From: Simmondsia chinensis
Taxonomy: Eukaryota; Streptophyta; Magnoliopsida; Caryophyllales; Simmondsiaceae
Assembly: GCA_018398585.1 (NCBI GenBank)
Contig: JAGTTD010000024.1
Coordinates: 5,298,071-5,362,070, forward strand
Direction of reading: 5' to 3'
Length of the DNA stretch: 64,000 nt
In this document: positions 1 through 11,269 of the stretch, in pieces
Layout: each line of letters opens with the position of its first letter
Position numbering within the stretch: the first letter of the stretch is position 1
The notes under the pieces: generated by a model
Seen by the model: the letters and a program-made list of their open reading frames with translations, nothing else
Told to the model about the DNA's origin: nothing
The model's database searches: none
Position numbers and translations under genes: made by a program

Positions 1-1229
1 TTTTAAAGGACCAGTATATGTCAATTTATTATGGGAAAAGGTGCTCCTTTTAGGATTTCTTTGGACGAAGAGTTTTGAAGGCTCCGCTAACATAGCCTTA
101 GTTGATATACAAACGGGTTGGAGGGCTTTATGTTATTAGTTTATGATCTTATTCTTTGTTTTTTTTGTAATTTAAAGAACATCTTGTTCTTAACTCTTTG
201 TATATTCTTTCTCTCAATATTTTTTTTTCCCCCCAATAAAAAGAATCCTGATTCCATTTATTGCAAATGTCTTCATTCACACTTACAGAACTGAGTAGGA
301 TGTTCTATTATTTGAAAAGAAGCTGATCATTATACTCATACCTCCGCGAAATTTTAGCACCGATCTACTTGCTTTACTGTCATTACGCTGATTACTGATG
401 TTTAAACTCTAATAATAGACCAAATTGGCAGTCTGATCATCTATTGGCAGAAAACAAACCTTGCTCCAATTAGGTTTACGTAGGATTTTAGTAGATTCTG
501 TTGTTGAATATAGCAACCAAGGGCGATGATGCGCATGTGGATTTTTCTTTTGAATCAGTTTGGACTTTGCTTTCAGATCGTTCTCTTTAGCTCAAATACT
601 GGACAATGCCTTGTCTTATGAGATCTGTGCAAATTCTTCTACTGATCATCTTAGAGATTTCTAAATTATGGCAATTCTTCCCCCTAGAACGTTACGCTAA
701 TTTCTGAAAGGAGATAAAAGAAAAATTTTACCCTGGTTTATATAGAGAGGAGACAAATAGATGTCAAATCATGATGCACGTTGTATCAGAAATGAGTTGG
801 ATTTTTTTGTAGTTATTCACGGGCTTGTCATATGAATAAATTTGATAAGCTGTTCATGTCACCTGAAGTGTCTGCTTCAGTATCCGGTTATTCATTATCT
901 AGCGAAATGAACCACAAGTTTAAAGAGACTGTATTTTCATGTTGTGTTCATGCCACTAGAGATGCACATCATTCTCTGAGCTTTTATTGCTAAGGCTGCT
1001 GGTACAAGTGTTCTTGAGGTCTTAATTGATGTATGGAATTGGAGCTTAGAATTAAGGCTAAAATTGGGGTCTCAAATTCCGAAGATGTTTGGGTTCACCT
1101 ATTAGGATTAGAATTACATTCTAGTGTCCAATTTCGTGGAACTGTGTTCTAACTAAAACTGATATATTCCTTCTCTTTGGATTAGGGGAAAGGAATTACA
1201 ATGTATATAACTGCACTGGTCCAAAACTC
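1..1229. other. AT-rich flank with no recognisable gene
   Basis: Stops are frequent in all frames and no domain, repeat boundary or splice structure could be supported. The first 140 bases on the + strand can be read as a short open stretch (about 20-140) ending in TAG. I could not assign it to a family; it could be the tail of a LINE-type or host ORF that starts outside the window. Confidence 0.4.
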
Positions 1230-1760
1230 AAAATGATCCTACTTGATTGACATAAGGCCTAAGATGACTTGAAATAGAAAGACCCATCAAATTGAAATTT
1301 GACTAGAAACTCAAGATGACTCAACTCGAGTGACTCACTCGAAATTTCTTGACCTAACTTAAATCCTACACGCTTTGATTGAAAGTTTGAAATGACCTAA
1401 CCCAATTTACCAAAACTTGAGATGACTTAAACCCAAAATGACCCTAATTGACTTGAACCCGATTTGATCGACTCCACTGAGTTGACCCAAAAACATAAAT
1501 AACTCAACCTAATAGACCTAACCAGAGATAAATAAAAAAAACAACCCTACTCGGCGTTAACCTGAATTTGACCCGACTTGAGATAAATCGAAATTTGAAA
1601 TGATGTGCTGCTATTGGCTTGAAATCAAAATGGCTTTAGCCTGAAATGGCCCGACACAATTCAAACTCGGCTTGCATTGATGCGAATCCTAAAATGACCG
1701 AATCCAATTAACGCAAAATACGTGATGATTTGAACATGAAATGATCCTGATTGGACTGAA
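1230..1760. repeat. Degenerate short tandem repeat (TGACTTGAACCC-like)
   Basis: About 530 bases are built from imperfect copies of a 10-12 base word around TGACTTGAA / AATGACCC / TTGACCCGA. Such degenerate GACCC-rich stretches are common in plant noncoding transposon DNA. No element boundaries were found, so the parent element is unknown. Confidence 0.5.
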
Positions 1761-2136
1761 ACTCAACCTCAGTAGATGTGCTTGGCATTCATGTATATCT
1801 CCAGGTTCTACTTGATTGGCAGGAAGTGAGTATGAGAATTAAGAATTTATGAAAAAGGCTTTTTCTTGTGGCTGTTAGAAAGTGGGTGGTCAATAAAATT
1901 ATAAAAGTTAAGCTTTTCTGGGAATTGCTACCTAACATAATGGAAGAATTGAATTCCCTAGGGGAGAGGATAGTCAAGTTCCAACTCTTGAGGAAGTATA
2001 TTTCTGTTGTTGCAAAATAAATGCACAAATACCTAAGACTTTCACGTTGGAAATAATTTCATGGGGACTAAAATAAGAACCAAACGATGTGATTCCTAGA
2101 GATATCCTTACCCTTTTTCACTTTGACATCTTCTAG
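1761..2136 (+). other. Presumed intron upstream of the LRAT exon
   Basis: The reading frame of the following exon is closed by TGA at 2124-2126. A pyrimidine-rich tract followed by TTCTAG (2131-2136) looks like a splice acceptor directly before the conserved Ile-Tyr. The upstream exon, which should encode the N-terminal start and the first catalytic His, was not found between 1 and 2136. It is either further left or lost. Confidence 0.45.
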
Positions 2137-2798
2137 GGATATATGCTGGTGAAGGAAAGGTCATCCATTTCACCAGAGGCGCAGGCCTGGAGATCGGAAC
2201 AGGAACCGCATTGGACCGCTTCATTTTCACCCCATCGTTGTCATCTTCCAACCAATCGGGACCTCCATGCTTGGAATGCGGTGACCAATTGAACCTCAAC
2301 GGTGTCATCTCATCCTGCCTCGACTGCTTCCTCTGTGGCGGCGAGCTCTATCTCTTCGAGTATGGTGTTTCACCAGCCTTCTTTCTAGCCAAAGCGCGTG
2401 GCGGGACTTGCACCTTGGCCAAGTCTGACCCACCTGAAGATGTCCTCTTTCGCGCTTCTTACCTCCTCGAAAAGGGGTTTGGCGGGTACAGTATCTTCAA
2501 GAATAACTGTGAGGATTTTGCTATTTACTGTAAGACTGGTTTGCTTGTTGTCACAGATATTAGTGTGGGGCGAAGTGGTCAGGCTACTGCGTTTGTGGCG
2601 GCTGTGAGTACAGTTGTTTCTTCACCGCTTAGGTTCTTGACCACGAGCTTTAGCGGCTTGGCGGCTGTGGGTTGTGGCATGTATTGTATCAGTAGGATTG
2701 TGTCTGATGTGGGTGTGCGCCGTGATGTTATGAAAGTGCCCGTGGAGAGACTACAACTGCTGGAGGAGCCAGCTGCTGTGACTGATAAAACAGAGTAG
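2137..2798 (+). CDS. LRAT/NC-domain protein, 3' exon
   Basis: Partial gene for a plant LRAT-domain (NC-domain) protein, a family with the thiol-acyltransferase/NlpC-P60-like fold; its substrate in plants is not established here. After a splice acceptor at 2135-2136 (codon phase: one base supplied by the previous exon) the frame opens with IYAGEGKVIHFT, which contains the second catalytic His (codon 2166-2168). A Cys-rich stretch follows (CLECG ... CLDCFLCGG). The NNCEDFAIYC motif carries the nucleophile Cys (codon 2508-2510). The C-terminal third is Ala/Val/Ser-rich and hydrophobic, possibly a membrane or hairpin segment. TAG ends it at 2796-2798. The position at 2211 sometimes read as a start is TTG (Leu), so it is internal. 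The frame is intact over about 220 codons, which argues for a live gene. Exon 1, with the first catalytic His, is not visible. An inverted pseudogene copy lies at 16843-17753. Confidence 0.8.
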
Positions 2799-3654
2799 CA
2801 AATGGGTTGTAATGTGTTGTGTTCTGTTTGTGCTTTGGTAGAGAGAGAATAATGTGGGTCCCATATCTACGCATGCTTTCTCTCTCTACCGCTGTTGTGG
2901 AACCGCAGAGCTCAGATTATGCCCTGTTCCTCTTTTGCTTTCTCTCACTACAGCACGGACACCGCATCCGAGTGGTAGAGAGTGTACCTTGGTACAAGTT
3001 ATTATTGTTTTCTGCTTCAAGTGATTTGTGGTAATTGCAAGTGTGATGTAAAAACGTTGGGCTTTGCTTGATTCCTGGTCGTAAATGCTAAATGTTAGAT
3101 TTTCTTTAAAAAAAATTGCGTATATACATAGAGGATAATAGGAGAGTAAATGATCCAAGCGGAGTGGACATTGTGAGGCTCGAGGCTTAGCATGTCAACA
3201 TGTGGCTCACCTTTGCTTGGCCTAGACTCAAAGCTCCCCGAGCTTTTAAACTTTGAGCTTGTGCTGAGCTAGGCAAAACGTCAAAGAACTGCTTTTTATC
3301 AAAAAGAGCTTTGTATTTTGGCCAAACAAGTTTGAAACTAGTAGTAGTTCTTCACCTTTTTGCTATAGAAAAGCTTGGTCTAACATGCATTTATATCGAG
3401 TTTGACTTGTTTAGGTTTGCAAGACTTCAAATTGGCACTCTACTGGTTTGGACCTTGACTTGACTTGAACTCAAAGCAAACCGAGCCCTTTGAGCTTTTT
3501 AATGCCCGTGTGAGCTAGCTGCAACTCCTATACACCAACAAGCGTGGTTTGCAGCTATGTTGGGATGTCTTTACAATTCTCTCACACAGCATAAAACTTG
3601 TTGAGATGCTTTTCAAAGGGTAGGCAGTGAAACATTGATGTTGCATTTCCATTT
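2799..3654. other. 3' flank of the LRAT exon with degenerate GAGCTT words
   Basis: 2799-3100 is probably the 3' UTR and downstream flank. From about 3165 to 3540 the sequence is enriched in imperfect GAGGCTCG / GAGCTTTT / GACTTG words, resembling the degenerate repeats inside noncoding plant retrotransposon DNA. No ORF with recognisable homology was seen on either strand. Confidence 0.4.
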
Positions 3655-3840
3655 TGTTTAGGATTTTTTTTTACTAAAATTCATCTAAATTTTAGATGAG
3701 GCTTTAATGTTTACTTAGAATTTTATAATTTTTTAATGTTACACTTAAATTTTTCAAAATTTTTTTTAATGTCATACCTTAATGTTAATACTAATAACAT
3801 TCATTAAATTTTGTTGATGCATCATTTAAAAGAATATTTT
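3655..3840 (+). repeat. Dispersed AT-rich repeat, copy 1
   Basis: The stretch with AATTTTTTAATGTTACACTTAA, then CATACCTTAATGTTAATACTAATAACATTCATT, matches the reverse complement of about 16440-16630. The pair therefore lies in inverted orientation. In each case the repeat is downstream of an LRAT coding segment relative to that segment's strand, with about 0.85 kb spacing here and about 0.2 kb in the other copy. Confidence 0.55.
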
Positions 3841-4222
3841 GAAATATAAATTATTTTAAAAGTAAATTTGAAATTTTAAAAATGATTCTCTATTTTTTTA
3901 AATACCACATGATGTGTTTTAAAAGATGTTTTAAAACTGTCTACTCGCAAGCGCGTGAGATCATTGTAGCTAAATCGGGTATACGGGTCGTATCTACGGG
4001 GAATTGGTGTTAAGCTGGACTTAGTGATTAACGAGGGATTGGATTTTTGGTTTTGTTTTTTATTTGGGCAGTTAATAAAAGAAAGCAATAAAATCTATAT
4101 CTAGGTGTCAATTCAATTGAGGTTAGTTTAGAGAATGAATTCAGGATAGCTTTACTCGTATCCCATCATTATATTATACTATGACAATGATTTAGGTGGC
4201 TTAAGCTACAAGTACTAAGCTT
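3841..4222. other. AT-rich sequence with retroelement-like words, no gene
   Basis: Contains a CTCGCAAGCGCGTGAGATCATTG stretch followed by a GGGTATACGGGTCGTATC stretch. This resembles short conserved blocks seen in noncoding plant LTR-element derivatives. No termini or coding region could be supported. Confidence 0.3.
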
Positions 4223-4493
4223 GGGTTAATATTTAAACTAGGGCTTAGAGTAATGAATTAGTCTAAAAGCATAACCTATCATATCATCGTAAGTGTAGCA
4301 TAGGTTATCTTATTAGTACTACTTAATTCCTTTTTTACTCCTAATTCAATTTTAAACCTAAATTAATACTTAAACTAGGGTTTAGAATAATGAACTAGTC
4401 TAAGGGCATAACCCATCTTATTACCCTAGGTATAGCATAGATTATTTTAATAGCACTAACAAATTCATTTATCACTCCTAATTAAGTGTTAAT
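4223..4493 (+). repeat. Two-copy tandem duplication, unit about 140 bp
   Basis: The unit beginning near TTTAAACTAGGGCTTAGAG (about 4229) and ending near CACTCCTAATT recurs from about 4370 with the same landmarks: TTAAACTAGGG, AATGAACTAGTCTAA, GCATAACC, TAGCATAG and CTCCTAATT. The copies differ at many positions, so the duplication is old. Confidence 0.65.
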
Positions 4494-4751
4494 TCATATA
4501 AAAGATTGTGTTCAGAGTTGGGTCCAACCTCAACCCTGACCACACATGAAAACCACTTATATTATGGTCTAGACTACAAGCTCGTAGACTAATTGGAGAT
4601 CTTAACATGCTACAAGTACACAAAAAGAAACACCAAACACAATCATAAATTCCCCATAGGAGTGCGTGTGTAACACAACATAAATCCATTGTCAAAATCA
4701 TATTATAAATCCAGGATACGGATGGCTACCCATCCTTCATCCCTAAACTAA
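4494..4751. other. Intergenic sequence, nothing recognised
   Basis: AT-rich, no supported ORF or repeat. It ends in CTAA directly before the Harbinger-like terminus; the TAA at 4749-4751 may be the target duplication. Confidence 0.4.
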
Positions 4752-5473
4752 GGCTCCGTTTGTTTGGGGGGAAAGCCACATTCTAGGAAGTGGTTTTCCT
4801 CTTTTCCTTTGTTTGGCCCGTCATTAGCTTATGGCAAGGGAAGTCATGATTCTAAGTGGCTCAAAAACCTTTGCGGTAATTATCATGCAAGTCGAGATCG
4901 AATCAAAATAAACCATATTGCACTATAGACATTTAAAGTTACAACATTGGACAAGAATTAGACTAAATAATTAAAAGCAGCTTAGATATTACTTTGTTAT
5001 TGTTGCAACAGGACAACTTTGTTATATAATATTATAGAAGAAAATTATCTAGGTAATATTTTAGCATTTGTTACATAGGTACTATGATATTTAAGTAATA
5101 TACAATGATGTACCTTGAAGTTTAAAAATTTTCTCATGAATCAGGTATCTTTTGCCAAAATTTAGTATATTTTAAATGAAAACAACAATCTATATGTATC
5201 TTATATCATAATGCAATAATTTCTTTTGTCCGAAAATGCTAACATGACACATTTTTTGATAATATATAAGTAATTTTTGTTAAAACATGGACAACCTTTT
5301 GATAGTATGATATTTATATTGCAACAGTTTTTTGGTAGAAATTAGCCGAATTTTAATGAAAATTCATCATATTTTAACATAGTATATACATAGTGATAAA
5401 ATTTCTTATTTCATGACACCTTATTGTATATATTAAAATGACAGAGTATGTAGATGATAAATGCTCAAATTTA
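4752..5473 (+). mobile_element. PIF/Harbinger-like element A, left segment
   Basis: Starts with the terminal inverted repeat GGCTCCGTTTGTTTG preceded by TAA, which fits the 3-bp TWA target site of PIF/Harbinger (Tourist-like) elements. The body aligns with the intact copy at 40437-41499, e.g. CCACATTCTAGGAAGTG, GATCGAATCAAAATAAACCA and AAAATTTAGTATATTTTAA. It has no transposase ORF and is a non-autonomous element of about 1.0 kb once insertions are removed. This segment ends where a copia-type LTR remnant was inserted. Confidence 0.75.
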
Positions 5474-6054
5474 TGTTAGGATTATGTCTCAAATTACTTG
5501 TTTTAAGTTTATGGGTTGCCGAGGGGTCACTGATCGATCGGGTGATTTAAGTAAATTTTTGGGATTTTGAGCAGTAAGAGGGCCAATCGATCGGTATCCC
5601 GATCGATCGGGTCCTCCCAGACCCGCGCCTATATATATGGAAGTAGGATTTACGTCATATGTGATCAGGCGCCGCCATTGAGAGAGAGAGAGATGTGATT
5701 TTGTAATTCCTTCAATTCAGCTATTCGAGTGGTACGAGAGTTAAGAGAAAGTGCTTGTAATTCTTTCATAGATCTCGTTCAGAGGAAGTGTTGTTGTAAT
5801 TCTTCCGTTCAGTATTAATAAAGAATCTCCATCTCCGCCCGTGGTTTTCTCCCCTCTCGATTGTAGAGGGGTTTCCACGTAAATTTTGTGTGTTCGTGTT
5901 TGTTCTTTCTTTCTCCATATATTTGTTTACTTCTCTTTTGTGTGAGTCGTATTATTTGAATCGAATCAAGTGATTAGGGTTTACGCTTCCACATCAAGAT
6001 TTCCCTAACAAATTGATATCATAGTATATCAGTTTGTTCCAGATTTATCCGCAC
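5474..6054 (+). mobile_element. Copia-type LTR remnant with degenerate PBS
   Basis: LTR 5474-6010 begins TGTTAGGATTATG and ends CCCTAACA. A degenerate primer-binding-site-like AATTGATATCATAG and a short leader to about 6054 follow, after which the Harbinger sequence resumes. The 3' part of the LTR (AATAAAGAATCTCCATCTCC, CGTGGTTTTCTCCCCTCTCGAT, GTTTCCACGTAAAT) matches the LTRs at 56639-57076 and 61133-62393, so it belongs to that Tork-like family. Internal region and second LTR are gone, so it is a 5' end remnant, not a simple solo LTR. Flanking ATTTA and ATTTTA may be the remains of the target duplication. Confidence 0.7.
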
Positions 6055-6291
6055 ATTTTAAAATACCTAAGAAGTAATTTTTCAATTTATACAACTTTGA
6101 TAGTTAACTTTTTATTTTGTTACTTCATAGATGTTGTATTATTACTTACGTTGTCCTATAAAAAGAAATAACATGATCGGTGAAAAATATTTTTTAAAAC
6201 ATACAAGAAAACATCACAATGGGGAATTAAATTTCTTTTGAAACAAATAATGGAAAACCCCACTCGAAATTATATTTCCTTGGAAAACCTT
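6055..6291 (+). mobile_element. PIF/Harbinger-like element A, middle segment
   Basis: Resumes with TTTTAAAATACCTAAGAAG, matching element B (AAATTTAAAATACCGAAGAA near 41206). It runs to ACCTT (6287-6291), which is the target site duplicated around the chromovirus. Confidence 0.75.
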
Positions 6292-6702
6292 TGATACAGG
6301 AAAACAATGAAAAATTGCAGGGAAAATTCGTATCAGGTTAGGCTAGTTTTGGCGGGTTCGGGCACACGCGCGCAACACATGAGGAGTAGGGGAGAAATCA
6401 CGCGAGAAGCACGTGATCCATTCCGGCAGTTAGTTTTAGGGGAATTCTGTTAGAAACGTTAGTGAGGAATAAGGGTTTTTTTGCATATTTGCATATTTTA
6501 TTAATTCTTTTTTATTTAATTAGGGTTTTTACTTACTATATGTAGAATATGATGTCAATTAGGGATCATTATGAATGAAAAGCATACTTTCTTCTCCTTA
6601 AACTCTTCTTTGCTCCCTAATTTTCGTCTATTTCTTGCCTCCTTCATACTCCATTTCTTGTTCTCTTGAGTAATATTTGAGGTACCTTGAGCTACGGTAT
6701 CA
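6292..6702 (+). repeat. Chromovirus 5' LTR
   Basis: 411 bp, TGATACAGG ... CGGTATCA, so the outer bases form a short inverted repeat (TGATAC/GTATCA). Its partner is 11270-11680, also 411 bp. Confidence 0.92.
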
Positions 6703-6703
6703 C

Positions 6704-6715
6704 TGGTATCAGAGC
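6704..6715 (+). other. Primer-binding site (initiator tRNA-Met)
   Basis: TGGTATCAGAGC one base after the 5' LTR, complementary to the 3' end of plant initiator tRNA-Met, the usual primer of plant LTR retrotransposons. Confidence 0.9.
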
Positions 6716-6748
6716 TTCAATCCTTGGCTGTGGTGTGTGGAAGTAATA

Positions 6749-8120
6749 ATGGCTGACAATACTCGTTCTACGGCTGAGATTAGGTGAGTAGAAGAGAAGC
6801 TGGATTACTCAATGGTAGAGGTCAGAAATGAAATCAGAGTTGCTGTTGAAGGACTTGCTGCGCAAATGAAGGACCTACAGGATCATGTAACTGCAATGTC
6901 CATTCAAGTACCACGCCCTGAGCTCAGATCTGGAGCTACCAATGGAGGATCCAATTCGTTAGCTACAAATCAAGCCAACAGAACTCCTAATCCTGAAACT
7001 AATGGGGGTAACCATTCTTCTGCTACGAGATTAGGTATAATGGATTTCCCTTTATTTGAGGGAGAGGATATAAAGGTTGGTTATTTATGTGTGAGCATTT
7101 TTTTATGATTGATAATACCCCTGATAATCAGGGTAGCTTCTATACATTTGAGGGGGATACCTCTTCAATGGCATGGGAGATTTGTGACTACAACACCTGA
7201 TTTCCATCTGATGGGATGGACTGAGTATGCTAGAACCTTGAAGGGTAGGTTCGGTAATGTATATGAAAACCCAATATCAGAATTGATGAGCTTTAAGCAA
7301 GAGGGGTCAGTGAAAGACTACCTTGGGAAGTTTGATTAGGTGTCTGTGAGGGTGGATTTGAATGAATCCCAGTTAATTAGCTGCTTTGTAACTGGTCTGA
7401 AGGAAGCTTTAGACCTTGAGGTGTGTTCGTGGCAGCCCACCACACTACAACATGCAATTTGCCTTGCCAAGTTAGGGGAGGCTACGCTTGAGGCCCTTGC
7501 TAAGCAACTCAAATATAACAAGACCCCATTGTTGCCCACACCGAGTGGGCCTAGGCCTAACCCAAATAGTTACAAAACTAATCCACCGAGAGCTATTGTT
7601 CCCCAAAACACCTTCGAAGGCAGTACAGCTCACAGAACTCTTTCACGGGCAGAGTTACAAGATAAGAGAGCCAAGGGGTCGTGTTACTTTTGCGACGAAA
7701 AGTTTGAGGCAGGACACAGATGCAAGAACAAAGGGCCTCAGCTCTTTGTGATTGAAGTTGATGACGATGGTGATGAAGCACCTCTGGAAGAGGGCCTGAT
7801 AGAAGCTAAAGGAATGGTAGTGCAGGAACCTGCTGCCCGGATATCGTTACATGCTTTAGCTGGAGCTACAAACTTTCAGACGTTGAGAGTGATTGGGTCC
7901 CTAAAGAGGAAACCTGTGCACATCTTAATTGATTCAGGCTCCACACATAACTTCATTGACTTGCAATTGGCTCAGAAGATAGGTTGTAGAACTAGTTCAG
8001 TGCCTGCTCTTTCAGTGACAGTGGCAGATGGAAGTAGTTTGTGTTGCAATTTGCAATGTAAGGAACTTAGTTGGCAGATGCAGACACTATGTACTCTTCT
8101 GATTTCCTCGTCATTCCTTT
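6749..8120 (+). pseudogene. Chromovirus gag-protease, broken
   Basis: The gag frame starts at ATG 6749 (MADNTRS...) and meets TGA at 6785-6787. It continues in frame to about 7075, where a frameshift moves it to the frame open from about 7109. A TAG at 7337-7339 interrupts that frame. Capsid-like sequence (RGIPLQWHGRF, LKGRFG, VKDYLGKFD) is followed by a zinc knuckle CYFCDEKFEAGHRC near 7681-7722. The protease has its active-site triad as LIDSGSTHNFI near 7927-7959. The frame is destroyed at the 20-base poly-G run 8121-8140. Protease and the downstream polymerase were presumably one polyprotein. Confidence 0.88.
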
Positions 8121-8140
8121 GGGGGGGGGGGGGGGGGGGG
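8121..8140. repeat. Poly-G run of 20 bases inside the protease-RT linker
   Basis: Uninterrupted G from 8121 to 8140, at a point where related elements encode a short Gly-containing linker before the DMVLGIEWL motif. It shifts the frame. It may be slippage or a sequencing/assembly artefact. Confidence 0.9.
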
Positions 8141-8141
8141 T

Positions 8142-11100
8142 GACATGGTTTTGGGGATCGAATGGTTAGCCACATTGGGAGATATTCAGTGCAACTTTAG
8201 CAATTTGACTATGACTTTCGCTGTTGAGGGAAAGATCAAGGTCCTTCAGGGGGAAGGAGCCAATGTGTGCAAGTTGGTTGGTGCTCGAGCCATCTCCAGA
8301 GCCTTAGAAGGATCTCCAGAAATAGCATTGCTACATTTCATCCTAGATAATCACATAGCTTATGAGAGTGAATTGAGGATGGCTAAGGTGGCTGCAGATG
8401 TTAGCCATCAGCAGAGATTACCAGCCCAAGTAGATGTGCTGCTGCAGAAATTTGCTCCTCTCTTTAAAGAGCTTCGATCATTGCCACCAAGTAGATCACC
8501 ATTTGATCACAAGATCCACTTGAGAGATGGAACTCAACTCATAAATAGAAGACCCTATAGATACCCTGCACTACAGAAGGACTCTATGGAAGTGATTGTG
8601 CAAGAACAGCTGCGGAAAGGGTATATTCAGCATAGTAATAGCCCTTTTGCTTCAGCTGTGGTCCTAGTGAAGAAGAAGGATGGAACTTGGAGGATGTGTG
8701 TAGATTATAGAGATCTAAATCAAAACACCATCAAGGACAAGTTTCCCATTCCCTTGGTGGAAGAGTTGTTTGATGAGTTAAGCACTGCCAGATATTTTTC
8801 AAAGATTGATTTGAGGTCTGATTATTATCAAATCAGAATGCATCAAGATGATGTACAAAAGACAACATTTAGAACACATTTTGGGCATTTCGAGTTCTTG
8901 GTGATGCCTTTTGGTCTCACTAATGCTCCTTCCACCTTCCAGGGTCTTATGAATTCAGTTTTTGCCCCTTATCTTCGAAGATTTGTATTAGTTTTCTTCG
9001 ATGATATATTAGTATACAGCTCAAGCTTGGCAGATCACCTAAGGCATCTGCATTCTGTTTTCTTTGTCCTGCAGAAGCACCACTTGTTTGCAAAGCGAGA
9101 AAAGTGTTCTTTTGCATCTAGGCAAATAGAATACTTAGGACACATCATAGCTGAGGGTGCAGTATCTACTGATCCCAAGAAGCTTCAGGCTGTTCAAAAC
9201 TGGCCAACTCCTACATCTCTCAAACAACTCAGAGGCTTCCTTGGTCTCACGGGCTATTATAGAAGATTTATACAAGGTTATGGGGTTATAGCCAAGCCTT
9301 TAACAGAGCATACAGGAAAAGACAAGCTGCATTGGAATGAGAAAGCACAAGCTGCCTTTGAGGAGTTGAAGGCTGCACTGATGAAAGCGCCAGTGTTAGC
9401 CTTACCAATTTCTCAAGGCCCTTTGTAATTGAGTCTGATGCGAGCAATACAGGTCTGGGGGCAGTCCTATCTCAAGAGGGGCACCCTTTAGCCTATTTCA
9501 GCAAAACCCTCAGCCCAAAACCGCAAGCCTTGTCTGTCTATGAAAGAGAACTTCTTGCTGTGGTGGCTGCAGTCCTTAAGTGGTAGCAATACCTCTTGAA
9601 CAACATCTTTATCATACGTACAGATCAAAAGAGTCTCAAATACTTGCTGGAACAGAAAATCCATACTCATTTTCAGCAACTTTGGCTCTTAAAGCTGATG
9701 GGGTCCAGCTATGTCATCGATTACAAGAAGGGCAAAGACAACATCGCAACTGATGCCTTGTCTGCATTAGTAGTCACAAGATTACCTGCCTTCTTCTTTC
9801 TGCTGTGGATAGTACATTGGATGATAGAATTCAGCTGCTATGGCTGACCGACAGTCGCCTCAACCAGCTTATTCAGCAGCTCAAGAGTAATCCTCTCAGT
9901 CACAGGAAGTTCAGTTGGCAAGGTGAACAATTGAAAAGAAAGGGAAAGTTAGTTGTTGGGCAGGATGCAGAGCTCAGACAAATTATACTCAATTGGCTCC
10001 ATTCATCTCCTAGTGGAGGGCATTTAGGCTGTGATGCAACTTATCAAAGAGTGAAGTCCTTGTTTTATTGGAAGGGACAACATCAAGATGTAGCTGACTA
10101 TGTCAAGAGGTGTCCCACTTGTCAAGCTTGTAAGCATGAAATTTTAGCTTCCCCTAGTCTTCTCCAACCTTTACCTATACCTGAAATGGTATGGACAGAT
10201 ATCTCCATGGACTTCATAGAGGGACTTCCAAAGTCCTTTGGAAAGGAGGCAATCTTGGTGGTGGTTGATCAGCTAAGTAAAGCAGCTCACTTCATGGCTC
10301 TATCTCACCCCTACGCTGCCTTTACAGTAGCACAGGAATACATGGACAATGTATACAAGCTTCATGGGTTGCCTAGCTCCATAGTCAGTGATAGAGATGC
10401 AGTCTTTCAGAGCGGATTTTGGCAAGCATTGTTTACCATACAAGGGGTTGAGCTGCACCTATCTACGGCGTATCACCCCCAAAAAGATGGCCAAACTGAA
10501 GTGGTAAATCGTGGACTTGAAACATACTTGAGGTGTATGCGTAATACACATCCTCATTTATGGTCTAAATGGCTACCTTTAGCAAAATGGTGGTACAATA
10601 CCACTTGGCACTCATCCACACAAAAGACTCCTTATGAGGTCGTTTATGGGCAACCTCCTCCTCTTCACATACCTTACATACCAGGGGAGACACAAGTGGA
10701 AGCCATGGATAGGAGTTTGAAGGCCTGGGAAGATATGATTGCAGTCATCAAGTACCATTTGACTCGTGTTCAGAACAGAATGAAACAATTAGCTGATAAA
10801 GGTCGCACAGATAGACAATTTCAGCCAGGGAATTGGGTTTATCTCAAATTGCATCCTTTCAAGCAAATTTCAGTGGCTCACAGAAGCTCGCAAAAGATGT
10901 CCCCGAAATATTTTGGCCCTTACATGATTCTGGAAGCTATGGGCAAGGTTGCTTATAGATTGCAGTTACCTGCTTCAGCTTGAATCCATGACGTTTTCCA
11001 AGTCTCACAATTGAAGCTACATGTGGGACTAGTACCAACCACCAGCATCCCTCTCCCAGATGACATCGAGGCAGTACCCCTGAAGGAACCAGAGCTGATT

Positions 11101-11238
11101 TTGGACAAAATGGTGGTGAATAGACGCAGCAGGGCAGCTACTAAGGTGTTGGTAAAATGGAAGGGATTTCCAATGGAAGAGGCAACTTGGGAATTCCTTT
11201 ATGACCTTCAACTCAAATTTCCCCACTTTCACCCTTGA
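8142..11238 (+). pseudogene. Chromovirus pol: RT, RNase H, integrase, chromodomain
   Basis: Domains in order: RT with MVLGIEWL, the PYRYP region, FSKIDLRSDYYQIRM and the active site FFDDIL near 8997-9012. RNase H follows (VIESDASNTGLGAVLSQ from about 9421). Integrase has an HHCC zinc finger (GGHLGC ... CPTCQAC near 10015-10130), a DDE core (WTDISMDFIEGLP; VSDRDAVF) and TAYHPQKDGQTEVVNRGLE, where the catalytic Glu lies. The C-terminal chromodomain is KVLVKWKGFPMEEATWE near 11146-11196. Breaks: frameshift near 9415, TAG at 9584-9586 in RNase H, frameshift near 9770-9805, TGA at 10981-10983. The RT and most integrase motifs are still readable, so the copy is dead but not ancient. Confidence 0.9.
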
Positions 11239-11269
11239 GGACAAGGGTGATTTTGAGAGGGGGAGTAAC

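Noticed and set aside
1230..1760. CRISPR-like or regulatory array
   Set aside because: The repeat words vary in length and spacing and there are no unique spacers; this is degenerate plant repeat DNA.
2211..2213. Translation start of the LRAT protein
   Set aside because: The codon is TTG and the frame is open upstream with conserved residues (IYAGEGKVIHFT) back to a splice acceptor.
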